Source: JARRNO01 sp037384885 (lineage in GTDB: Bacteria > Acidobacteriota > UBA4820 > DSQY01). Taken from it: 22,305 nucleotides of DNA. Both the position numbers and the translations under genes were made by a program. The stretch lies in NCBI GenBank assembly GCA_037384885.1, contig JARRNO010000042.1, positions 1 through 22,305 of the forward strand, in the 5' to 3' direction. Shown piece by piece: positions 1 through 7,135 of the stretch. Under the pieces are notes generated by a model. That model ran no database searches and was not told the origin of the DNA. It was given only the letters and a program-made list of their open reading frames with translations. Position 1 is the stretch's first letter; each line of letters opens with the position of its first letter.

Positions 1-66
1 GAGGACGATGGTCACCCAGGGCCAGCGCTGAACCTTGTTTTCCCGGATCCCTATGGGAATCAGCAT
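1..66 (-). CDS. Probable rhomboid-family membrane protease, N-terminal fragment
   Basis: An ATG at 66 on the minus strand opens a frame that runs off the left edge after 22 codons. It is preceded by GGAGAGGG five bases upstream, a good ribosome binding site. The peptide begins MLIPIGIREN and continues to a WPWVTIVL stretch. A short M-[IL]-P-I start, a basic turn and then a [FWP]-x-VT-x-x-L entry into the first membrane helix is the usual opening of bacterial rhomboid intramembrane serine proteases. No catalytic Ser/His region is inside the window, so the family call rests on the N-terminus alone. Other membrane proteins could begin similarly. Confidence 0.5.
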   Translation of the reverse strand, partial: MLIPIGIRENKVQRWPWVTIVL

Positions 67-571
67 GTGGTCCCTCTCCAACTACCATAAGAAACAGCGC
101 GGCATCCGGCTGAACCGGCCGGCGTCACAGGCCGCCGGTCTGAGCATCATCGGCAACGCCGGCCTCTTCCCTTTCTCTTAAGTGCTTCTTCCGCTCCAAG
201 TTCTCTGCTGCGGCGAAACACTTCTGTCGCCTCTGGCTGGGGGCGAAAGCTCGGGAGAGATCGGTTAGTCCTACTATGCCCCGAGCCTACTCCGTCGTCA
301 AGATTCGATCCACTCTTGGTGTGTCCCCGGCATTCGTGCGCCACCGAAGGCGCCCGGCCGGAAACGGCCGTGAAATTTGGCCCAGCCGTGTTATTCAGGA
401 TTCGCCAATTGGGCCGCCAGGGTGCGACACGAAGGGTTCTCGCGCGAAGGATCGCCCGCACTCTTTCACAGGCACTCTCTTCATTGTCTGGCGTACCCGG
501 TCTTCAGCCTCCTCAGGGCATAATGGGTCCAGGCGTTTTGTTCAAGCCTTCCTTTGCTGAGGAGGTGAACA
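67..571. other. Gene-free intergenic region
   Basis: About 500 bases between the divergent rhomboid-like gene and the secreted protein gene. Open frames exist on both strands, but they lack ribosome binding sites and their translations are rich in Arg, Ser and Pro with no recognisable domain. The region holds one compact hairpin at 355-370: a 6-bp CGGCCG stem closed by a GAAA tetraloop. It ends with the GGAGGTG ribosome binding site for the gene at 572. I see no riboswitch consensus and no convincing promoter pair. Confidence 0.5.
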
Positions 572-1051
572 ATGCGCAAGATCATCAGCTTGGTTCTTTC
601 ATCCGTTCTCCTTTCGGGCATGGCCGCGGCGGCTTTTCACGCCGGGGCGATTTCCGAATCGACAAAGGCCGGGCCCTTTACCGTCACGTTGAAAGTGCTG
701 CCGGCCGAATCCTTTACGGGCTCAGGCGCGGCGATGGTTCGGGACGGCGGCGCACGCGCCGTAACGCTTCACAGCCGCCTGAGGCCGGACCGGCATCTTG
801 TCGTCTTCGTCAGGCGAAACGGCAAGCCCGTGAAACACGCACGGGTGACCATCCGGTACCGTCGCGTCCAAAACGGCGGACAGGCATGGAAAACACTTCC
901 GGTCGCGAGGATGCACGTCGCCGGAAAAGGCCTGGCGACGACCCACTACGGCAACAATGTCAACCTGCTCCCGGGCCGGTATGAAGTAGAAGTCAGCGTC
1001 AACGGGCGCAAACCCGCAGGATTTCACTTCATGTACACGGGGGGCCGATGA
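572..1051 (+). CDS. Small secreted (periplasmic) protein, YtkA/FixH-like beta-sandwich candidate
   Basis: A 159-residue protein starting at an ATG seven bases after GAGGAGGTG. Residues 1-21 or so form a signal peptide: a basic start, a hydrophobic core LVLSSVLL and small residues AAAAF. The mature part alternates hydrophobic and polar residues as a single Ig-like beta domain would. It contains HLVVFVRRNGKPVKHARVTI, then RMHVAGKGLATTHYGNN at about 113-129, and a closing PGRYEVEVSVNG strand. That layout resembles YtkA-like/FixH-like periplasmic domains, which are often linked to metal or cytochrome oxidase functions, but this is pattern resemblance only. The His residues in HVAGKG and THYGNN could bind metal. 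It stands alone, convergent with the efflux operon. Function unknown. Confidence 0.75.
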   Translation: MRKIISLVLSSVLLSGMAAAAFHAGAISESTKAGPFTVTLKVLPAESFTGSGAAMVRDGGARAVTLHSRLRPDRHLVVFVRRNGKPVKHARVTIRYRRVQNGGQAWKTLPVARMHVAGKGLATTHYGNNVNLLPGRYEVEVSVNGRKPAGFHFMYTGGR

Positions 1052-1296
1052 AGCAGGCTGGCGATTAACGGCCGTTGCAGACGGTGACTGCGTGACGAGG
1101 TGACGAGGTGATTATGGCCGCATGACGGCCCGACGACAGACTGCCGACCGCCGTCGCGCCAAATTTCGAAGCGCAAGCAGAGGACGCTGCAGCCGCCGAA
1201 GGCGGCGAATGCGTGACCTTCTGGCCTCCCTCGCTTCCTAACGCCTCCAGGGGGCTTCCTGCAGCGAAGATCCGGCCGCAACGCGGCAATCGCCCT
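1052..1296. other. Convergent intergenic region with small hairpins
   Basis: This spacer separates the secreted protein gene from the last permease gene, which reads towards it. It holds two GC-rich hairpins: GCCGCC-GAA-GGCGGC at 1192-1206 and GCCGC-AAC-GCGGC at 1275-1287. The second lies just beyond the permease stop and could help end that transcript, but neither has a U-tract. A short direct repeat (GACGAGGT twice) lies near 1095-1110. No gene is supported. Confidence 0.4.
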
Positions 1297-2469
1297 CTAC
1301 AACTCTCTTAACGCGTCCGCAACGGGGAGGCGGGCCGCGTGAAGGGCCGGAAGAAACCCGCCCAGAACTCCCATGAAGGCCGCGAAGATGACGCCTTTCA
1401 TCAGCAGGTCCGGCGTGACGCGAAAGGCGAAGGCCACCTGGGAAAAACTCTGCCAGTTGAGGGTGGAAGTGGTCAGCCCGTTTACGGGCAGAACGAGAAT
1501 GCAGCCGAGCAGTCCTCCGGCCAGGGCGATGACAAGGGATTCCACGAGAAATGAGAACACGACCCCGGCTGGACCGAACCCCAGGGCCCGGAGCGTGGCG
1601 ATTTCGCGTGAACGGGCCGATACGGAAGAGTACATGGTGTTGAAGGCTCCGAAGACGGCGCCGATCGCCATGATGGAGGCCACCAGAAATCCCAGGACCC
1701 GGATCATGGTGGAGACGGCTCTCGACTGCTTGGCGTAATAGCTTGATTCCGGTTCTGTCTGCACGGTGAGCCTCGGGTCTGACGTGACAGCCCTCTTGAA
1801 GGCGCCGAAGGATGCCGGGGAATCAAGCCTGGCGGTTACCGATGAAAAGATATTATCCGGGCGCTTGTAGGTTTCGTTCAGAACCACGTTGTCCGCCCAG
1901 ACTTCGGAATCAAACGCGCTTCCGCCGCTGTCCATGATGCCCACGACCGTCCAGGTGCGTCCGCCGAATTTCGGATGGTCCCCAAGGCGGAATCCCGTGT
2001 ACATGTCTGATGCGTTTTTCCCCGCCACCAGTTCAGCCATGCCGGGGCGAAGAAACCGGCCCCCGGTGATGCGCACGCCGTCGTGAACCTTGAGCGCCAG
2101 ATCCGAGACTCCCCGGACGGGCGCCAGCGCGTCCGAATTGGACGCCTTGTGGTGAAAGGCCGTGACCACGAAAACCTCGCCCGAGACTAAGGGGCGCCCT
2201 CCGGCGTCGTGCGCCACGCCGGGAGCGTCCTGGATCACCCGGAGCTGGTCCAGCGTCACCACGCTTTCCATTTCCGTGGTGGCGCCTCCGCGAAGGACGA
2301 TGGCGTTCTTGGGAGACCCCGATTCTGCCAGAGTAAGCTGGAAGCCTCTCGCCATGGCGAGCATTGCGGTGAAAACAGCCACAACTCCTGCGATTCCCAG
2401 CACGGCGATGAGGTTCGACGCCCATCGCGCGCGAACACTCCGCAGGTTGTAAATCAGGGGAATCGCCAT
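1297..2469 (-). CDS. ABC transporter permease, FtsX/MacB family (distal copy)
   Basis: A 390-residue inner-membrane permease. It has the MacB/LolC-type layout: TM1 near residues 18-42, a large periplasmic domain of roughly 210 residues, then three helices near 258-285, 305-330 and 355-380. It ends in a cytoplasmic LPALHAARLPVADALREL tail typical of FtsX-domain permeases (consensus PAxxAaxldPxeALR). The cytoplasmic loop SSVSARSREIATLRALGFGP at about 281-300 is the coupling helix that contacts the ATPase. The ATG lies one base after the stop of the preceding permease gene, so the two are surely cotranslated. It probably pairs with that permease as a heterodimer. Substrate unknown. Confidence 0.9.
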   Translation of the reverse strand: MAIPLIYNLRSVRARWASNLIAVLGIAGVVAVFTAMLAMARGFQLTLAESGSPKNAIVLRGGATTEMESVVTLDQLRVIQDAPGVAHDAGGRPLVSGEVFVVTAFHHKASNSDALAPVRGVSDLALKVHDGVRITGGRFLRPGMAELVAGKNASDMYTGFRLGDHPKFGGRTWTVVGIMDSGGSAFDSEVWADNVVLNETYKRPDNIFSSVTARLDSPASFGAFKRAVTSDPRLTVQTEPESSYYAKQSRAVSTMIRVLGFLVASIMAIGAVFGAFNTMYSSVSARSREIATLRALGFGPAGVVFSFLVESLVIALAGGLLGCILVLPVNGLTTSTLNWQSFSQVAFAFRVTPDLLMKGVIFAAFMGVLGGFLPALHAARLPVADALREL

Positions 2470-2470
2470 G

Positions 2471-3610
2471 TCAGATTCTCCGCAGGGCTTCTACGATGCG
2501 CAGCCGCCTGGCCGTCAATGCGGGAAGAAGTCCCGAAAGAGCCCCGACAGCCATGGCCAGCATCAAGCCAAGGAGCATGCGGGAGGGGGCAAGGTAAAAC
2601 AAAGGCAGAAAGCCGCCCGTGGGATCACCACCAAGCGTAAAAAGCTTCACGCCCGCCAGACCAAGCGCTCCGCCGATGACCGCATAGGCCTGGGATTCGG
2701 CCAGCACGAACCAGAGAATGGACCGGTCGCTGAATCCCAGCGTTTTCATGACGGCGAGCTCCCCGGTGCGCTCGCGAATGGACAGGGCCATGGTGTTGCC
2801 TGTCACCAGCAACAGCGTAAAGAAGACGACCGAGCCGATCACCATGATGAGCAGCTGGATGTTGCCCACCTGCTTGACGAATCCCGCCGCGAAGGCCTTT
2901 TCCGTTTCGCTCTTGGTTTCCCATGACGAATTGGAGAAGCGATTGTCGATGGCTTCCGCCACGGCGGGCGCATCATCGGGATTGTCCACCCGGACCACAT
3001 ACCATCCCACCTGGCCCTTCCCCCACGTTCGCCGCTCTTCGAGGTAGTCGCTGCGAAACCAGAACTGCGTGGTATCGTCTTCGGTACGCGTTCCGTCGTA
3101 GATACCGCAGACATTGAATTCCCAAACGCCTCCAAAGATGGAGGCGACGATGGGCACGCGGTCTCCCACCTTGAAGCCGTACTTTTCGGCGGTTGTGCGG
3201 CCAATAATGCACCCCTCGCGATCCGCCAGAAAATCCGCCCATTCCTTCGGCGGCACCTTGTACTCGGGGTAAATCTTCAGCCACGTCTCTTTCTCACTGG
3301 CCAGTTGGGGGAAGAAATTCTTGGGATCCTGGTAGTAGCCCCCGAACCAGCTGGCGAAGGTGACGTCCCTGACGCCCGGGATCTGCAGGAGGCGCTCCTT
3401 GTAGGAGTATGGAAGCGGCATGATCAGCGAAACGTTGTTGCGGACGACAAGACGGTCTACCCCTGCCACCTCCACGCCCTGGTTGAAGGCGGTCTGTATC
3501 GTGGCGAGCAGCCCGAACAGGAAAAGAGCGACAGCGAACGAACCCACCGTCAGAAGGGTTCGCACCTTCTTCCGTCTTATATTGGCCCAGATGAGATGAA
3601 CGTATTTCAC
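2471..3610 (-). CDS. ABC transporter permease, FtsX/MacB family (proximal copy)
   Basis: A 379-residue FtsX-type permease with the same topology as its downstream neighbour: TM1 near 16-39, a periplasmic domain to about 250, three C-terminal helices and the tail LPALTARRLRIVEALRRI. The coupling segment is ALSIRERTGELAVMKTLGFSD. The start codon is GTG with GGAAGG eight bases upstream. It lies 38 bases after the ATPase gene. Two different permease genes beside one ATPase imply a heterodimeric LolCE-like or split MacB-like transporter. The adjacent membrane fusion protein points to efflux (MacAB-like) rather than lipoprotein sorting. Confidence 0.9.
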   Translation of the reverse strand: MKYVHLIWANIRRKKVRTLLTVGSFAVALFLFGLLATIQTAFNQGVEVAGVDRLVVRNNVSLIMPLPYSYKERLLQIPGVRDVTFASWFGGYYQDPKNFFPQLASEKETWLKIYPEYKVPPKEWADFLADREGCIIGRTTAEKYGFKVGDRVPIVASIFGGVWEFNVCGIYDGTRTEDDTTQFWFRSDYLEERRTWGKGQVGWYVVRVDNPDDAPAVAEAIDNRFSNSSWETKSETEKAFAAGFVKQVGNIQLLIMVIGSVVFFTLLLVTGNTMALSIRERTGELAVMKTLGFSDRSILWFVLAESQAYAVIGGALGLAGVKLFTLGGDPTGGFLPLFYLAPSRMLLGLMLAMAVGALSGLLPALTARRLRIVEALRRI

Positions 3611-3648
3611 GACTTCGCCTTCCCGGTCTTCCGCGGGTGATTCCCGCC

Positions 3649-4398
3649 TCAGGGCGCGCCGGACTCCACCAGCGCCCCCTTTTCCAGGTGAAGGACCACA
3701 CCTGCGCGTTCGGCCGCGCGCGGATCGTGGGTCACCATGAGCACGGTCTTGCCATACTCCCGCGAGAGTGTCCAGAGCAGGTCCATGACTTCGTCGGCGC
3801 TGCGCCGGTCCAGATCTCCAGTCGGTTCATCGCAGAGAAGGAAAGTGGGATCGGCGACAAGGGCCCGGGCGATCGCCACGCGCTGTTCCTGCCCCCCCGA
3901 GAGCTGTCTCGGATAATGGCGCCGCCGCTCGGACAGTCCGACCAAGTCCAGCGCCGTCTCCACGTGGCGTCTCCGCTGCGCCCGCGTCAGCCGGGTCAAG
4001 AGCAGGGGAAGCTCCACGTTCTGGTACGCGGTCAGGACAGGCATCAAGTTGTACATCTGGAAAATGAACCCCACGTGCCGCGCTCGCCAACGGGACAGCC
4101 GCGGACCGGAAAGCCGGCTGATCTCGTCCCCGGCCACCGTGATGCTTCCCGAGCTGGGGAGATCCAAACCTCCCAGCAAGTTAAGAAGCGTCGTCTTCCC
4201 CGATCCTGACGGCCCCATGAAGGCCACGAACTCCCCCTCGCTCACGTCCAAGTTGAGACCCTGGAGAACGTGTATGACCTGTCCGCCGCGCCTGTACGTC
4301 TTGTCCAGTCCACGCACACGGATCAGCGATTTTCCTTCGTCACGGCCGTCCACCTTGACCATTTTCCGCCGCTCCCTTGCCGTGCTGCCGGGCTTCAA
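3649..4398 (-). CDS. ABC transporter ATPase, MacB/LolD subfamily
   Basis: A 249-residue ATP-binding subunit. Counting from the first start: Walker A GPSGSGKT at 62-69, Q-loop FIFQMYNLMP at 111-120, signature LSGGQ at 166-170 (followed by EQR rather than the usual QQR), Walker B LLCDEPTGDLD at 187-197, and H-loop His at 224. The EPTGDLD form and the MYNLMP Q-loop are typical of the LolD/MacB/FtsE group. The start is ambiguous. A TTG at 4398 overlaps the stop of the upstream gene and has GGAGG five bases before it. An ATG at 4362 gives a protein 12 residues shorter with a weaker site. It energises the two permeases downstream. Confidence 0.93.
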   Translation of the reverse strand: MKPGSTARERRKMVKVDGRDEGKSLIRVRGLDKTYRRGGQVIHVLQGLNLDVSEGEFVAFMGPSGSGKTTLLNLLGGLDLPSSGSITVAGDEISRLSGPRLSRWRARHVGFIFQMYNLMPVLTAYQNVELPLLLTRLTRAQRRRHVETALDLVGLSERRRHYPRQLSGGQEQRVAIARALVADPTFLLCDEPTGDLDRRSADEVMDLLWTLSREYGKTVLMVTHDPRAAERAGVVLHLEKGALVESGAP

Positions 4399-5630
4399 CC
4401 ACCCTCCACGGACACCTTCTGGCCGTCTTCCAGGCGCTCCGGACCGGAAGCGACGGCCCTGTCACCTGAAGCGAGGCCCTTCAACACCTCCACGTCCGCC
4501 CCCCGAGTCTCTCCCAGGACCACTTCCCGCCGGTGAGCCCGCCCGTCCTTCACGACGAAGATCACATCCCTGCCGTTCCACTTCCGAACGCAGGATTGGG
4601 GAATGAGCACCCGAGGGCTTACCCGGCCACCAGGCTCGGGTTCACTTAAGAACGCCACCTTCACCCCCATATCCGGCAGAATGCGCGGGTCCAGTTTTTC
4701 AAAGGAAATACGCACCTTCACGGTGGCCTTCTGCCGGTCGGCCGTTGGAATAACCGTCCTTACTCTGCAAGGAATCCGCCAGTCGGGATAGGCGTCCAAT
4801 ACAGCCTGGACCGACTGGCCTGTTTTCACCTTCGCGATATAGGATTCGTTGACATCCACTTCAATCTCGAGGGAACTCATGTCGACGATGGTGGAAATGC
4901 CCGTTCGTGTAAAGCCTCCTCCCGCAGAGATTGGCGAGACCATTTCCCCGGGCTGGGCGTCCTTGGATACCACCACGCCGTCAAAGGGCGCCCGAACCAC
5001 GCAGTTGTCGATTTCGCGACGGGCCACCACCATCTGGGCCGAGGCTGCATCCACCTGATGCTGGGCCACCATGAGCTGCGATTGCAGTGAAGCGGCGTTG
5101 GCTTCAGCCTGGTCATAAGACTGCTGGTCCACAAACCCGCTTTTCAGAAGCTCCCGGTTTCGTCTTAGCTCCAACTTGGCCTCTTTGAGCCGCGCTTGAA
5201 GCCCGGGGACGGCGGCCCGGGACACGTCGCGCTGCGCCGAAGCTGATACATAGGCCGCTTCGGCGTCTCTTGCGTCCAGGCGCGCCAGGACCTGTCCCTT
5301 TTTAACGCTCATGCCTTCATCCACCAGGACTTGCAAAACCCGGCCGGTGATTTTGGCAGCAACAGTCGCGCGTCTCCTGGGCGTGACATAGCCGCTTGCG
5401 TTCAAAACGGTGCGTGCCTCGATACTGTCCGCGCTCTTGGCGGAGGCCAGCGTGACGCGCGCCCGCCTTCCCGCCATGGCCAACACGACAACGGCGAGAA
5501 CGGCCGCCGCGCCGGCTGCAAGGAGCAGCCATTTCCAGGCGCGCCTGCGCCCCCGGCTTCCTCCCCGTTCGCTGTCTTCGATTTTCAGCGCCGAAAGAGC
5601 CGCGCTGCTTTTCCCCATTTCCTCTGCCAT
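4395..5630 (-). CDS. Efflux periplasmic adaptor (membrane fusion protein, HlyD/MacA type)
   Basis: A 411-residue adaptor anchored by one membrane helix at about 33-53, after a charged cytoplasmic start. The first half of a lipoyl domain is at about 80-120 (SGYVTPRRRATVAAKITGRV, then VKKGQVLARLD). An alpha-helical hairpin rich in Ala, Gln, Glu and Lys follows to about 210. The second lipoyl half is VRAPFDGVVVSKDAQPGEMV, followed by a beta-barrel and membrane-proximal domain. This is the RND/MacA-like adaptor fold that bridges an inner-membrane pump and an outer-membrane channel; no TolC-like gene is visible here. GGAG lies eight bases before the ATG. It is the first gene of the four-gene leftward operon. 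Confidence 0.92.
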   Translation of the reverse strand: MAEEMGKSSAALSALKIEDSERGGSRGRRRAWKWLLLAAGAAAVLAVVVLAMAGRRARVTLASAKSADSIEARTVLNASGYVTPRRRATVAAKITGRVLQVLVDEGMSVKKGQVLARLDARDAEAAYVSASAQRDVSRAAVPGLQARLKEAKLELRRNRELLKSGFVDQQSYDQAEANAASLQSQLMVAQHQVDAASAQMVVARREIDNCVVRAPFDGVVVSKDAQPGEMVSPISAGGGFTRTGISTIVDMSSLEIEVDVNESYIAKVKTGQSVQAVLDAYPDWRIPCRVRTVIPTADRQKATVKVRISFEKLDPRILPDMGVKVAFLSEPEPGGRVSPRVLIPQSCVRKWNGRDVIFVVKDGRAHRREVVLGETRGADVEVLKGLASGDRAVASGPERLEDGQKVSVEGG

Positions 5631-5764
5631 CGATGCGCTCCATTCCCTTCATGTTCTTAGGGGGCCGCCCGCAAAATTCACAGCAGACCTGGTATCCACA
5701 AGGGATTCAACCTGGTGGGAAATCAGATTTTATGGGAGTTTCCCGCCAATCATGAAAAATCCCC

Positions 5765-5807
5765 TCCGCTGCCAGCGGATACGTCATCCGCTCGCATTTC
5801 GAATGCG
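5765..5807 (-). promoter_or_regulatory. Overlapping inverted repeats in efflux operon leader
   Basis: Three copies of one arm, TCCGCT / AGCGGA / TCCGCT, sit at 5765-5770, 5774-5779 and 5787-5792. They allow two mutually exclusive hairpins: 5765-5779 (6-bp stem, 3-base loop) or 5774-5792 (AGCGGAT-5-ATCCGCT). An adjacent separate hairpin CGCATT-TCG-AATGCG lies at 5793-5807. They fall just downstream of the candidate extended -10 at 5831-5839, inside the presumed leader of the leftward operon. They may be repressor operators or an RNA switch. There is no U-tract, so a simple terminator is unlikely. Confidence 0.5.
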
Positions 5808-5830
5808 TCCCCATAAATTCCGGGCTGATT

Positions 5831-5839
5831 AGTATACCA
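5831..5839 (-). promoter_or_regulatory. Candidate extended -10 promoter for efflux operon
   Basis: On the minus strand the sequence reads TGGTATACT, an extended -10 (TGn plus TATACT, five of six matches to TATAAT). It is part of a near-palindrome TTGGTATACTAA. No good -35 hexamer is seen 16-18 bases upstream, as is common for extended -10 promoters. Transcription would start near 5824 and give a leader of about 190 bases before the adaptor gene at 5630. Confidence 0.45.
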
Positions 5840-5974
5840 AGACTCAAGACATGCCGACAGGCAACGGCAGGAGCGACTCGGCAGGCACTTGGCAAAAGCA
5901 TGGCCTGCGTTACGCCGCCTCACAATCCGAACCTTCCATGGACCCGCCCGGCCCGCTGTGTCGGGAACGCAGCC

Positions 5975-7135
5975 TTACCGGACTGTGGATTTCCGGTACT
6001 CCTCGGGAAGGCGGTGCTTTCCAGACCCGAGCTTCGGCTGCTCAGGCTTCGGGCGGGCCTTCGCCGCCACGATGAGCAGCCAGACGACCACACCCAGCCC
6101 GCCTGCGAAAAGCAGGAAGAAGAGAATGATCGCGCCCCACTGCGGCGAGACGGCAAGTTTAGACAGTGTGTAGAAGGGCTTGAGCGCCGCATCCCTCAGG
6201 GCGTCCCTCATGACGACCATGCAAAGTACGGTCAGGCCGAGAAACATGGCCGCCATATGGAGGTGTTTAAAGGGCTTGACGGAATTGATGCCCACCAGGG
6301 CGAATACCACGGAAAGCAAGGCGCAGACGACCCCCACCATAAATGCGGCGGTAGAGAGTCCACCGCCGCCCATAAAGATCCGGACCTGATCGGACGGGAG
6401 ATCCAGCAGCCACCAGATGCCGACGAGAATTTCAATGACCGTCGCGCCGGCGAACCAGGTCGCCCCGCTGCGGCACTGCCAGCGCGCCTGATCGGGTTCC
6501 TGGTGCAGCCGCTTGATCCCGGTGATCGCCACCCAAAGCCCGGCCACCGCCACGGCAGCAAAGAACATGTGTAGAAACCGGGGCGGAAGCGACGGTTCCG
6601 CGAGGTTCAACTGGAAACCGGATGGATGCGCGAGATACTTCTGCAGGAAGCGCCCCGGGTCGGCCATGAGCGAAAATACGTTGCTGAAGACGAACCCCAC
6701 AAAGCCCAGCAATGCGAAAATCAAAAGTGAGATCCACCCCCGCCAGGCGCCAAGGCGCTCCCAACGCCATGATAAGAAGTACATCAGGGCGTAAGCCGCG
6801 ATGACCGTGGGAATGATCAGGATGAAGGGTGTTCCCACGAGGATGGAAGAGGTGTAAAAGACAGGGCCGTAAAGCACCTGGAGAAAGAGAAGCGGCGCGA
6901 CACCGAACGTGATGACAAATGGAAAGACATAGGGAAAGGTGCGGGCAAGAGAACGAGCCGCTTGGAAATGCTTGGGTTTTCCCTTAAAGCAGTACACTGC
7001 GGTCAGGAGCGTCCCGCCCCAAACGAGGTCCATCAGCAGCATGTGAATAAACAGCGTGGCGTCGGCCAGGGTTTTCAGCAGCCAGAGCGGCGCTGGAATG
7101 GGAATGGGATCGACAGAAGGCACGGGACCGATCAT
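5975..7135 (-). CDS. bd-like oxidase subunit II, probably a CydA paralog
   Basis: A 386-residue membrane protein with about nine hydrophobic helices. It begins MIGPVPSVDPIPIPAPLWLL. Its ATG overlaps the stop of subunit I (ATGA at 7132-7135), so the two are translationally coupled. It does not look like CydB. It parallels subunit I and CydA instead: FIHMLLMDLVWGG at 29-41 matches subunit I FHVFIAQFAVGGG, and NVFSLMADPGRFL at 152-164 matches GILSFQLTPGRWL. PSLPPRFLHMFFAAVAVAGL at 181-200 matches subunit I PTMWPSMVFRTLLALVLAGL and the CydA segment around heme b558 ligand His186. His31 and His189 are therefore candidate heme ligands. No heme c motif is present. A longer reading frame upstream exists only by reading through the C-terminus of subunit I. 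Confidence 0.8.
   Translation of the reverse strand: MIGPVPSVDPIPIPAPLWLLKTLADATLFIHMLLMDLVWGGTLLTAVYCFKGKPKHFQAARSLARTFPYVFPFVITFGVAPLLFLQVLYGPVFYTSSILVGTPFILIIPTVIAAYALMYFLSWRWERLGAWRGWISLLIFALLGFVGFVFSNVFSLMADPGRFLQKYLAHPSGFQLNLAEPSLPPRFLHMFFAAVAVAGLWVAITGIKRLHQEPDQARWQCRSGATWFAGATVIEILVGIWWLLDLPSDQVRIFMGGGGLSTAAFMVGVVCALLSVVFALVGINSVKPFKHLHMAAMFLGLTVLCMVVMRDALRDAALKPFYTLSKLAVSPQWGAIILFFLLFAGGLGVVVWLLIVAAKARPKPEQPKLGSGKHRLPEEYRKSTVR

Larger units (their letters stand above)
5631..5974. other. Intergenic region upstream of the efflux operon
   Basis: This 344-base spacer between the adaptor gene and the end of the oxidase operon holds the promoter and hairpins described separately at 5765-5839. 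The rest (5840-5974) follows the stop of oxidase subunit II. It shows no clear terminator and no gene. Confidence 0.5.

Noticed and set aside
1090..1112. Short direct repeat GACGAGGT
   Set aside because: Only two copies over 17 bases, likely chance or slippage, with no link to a gene.
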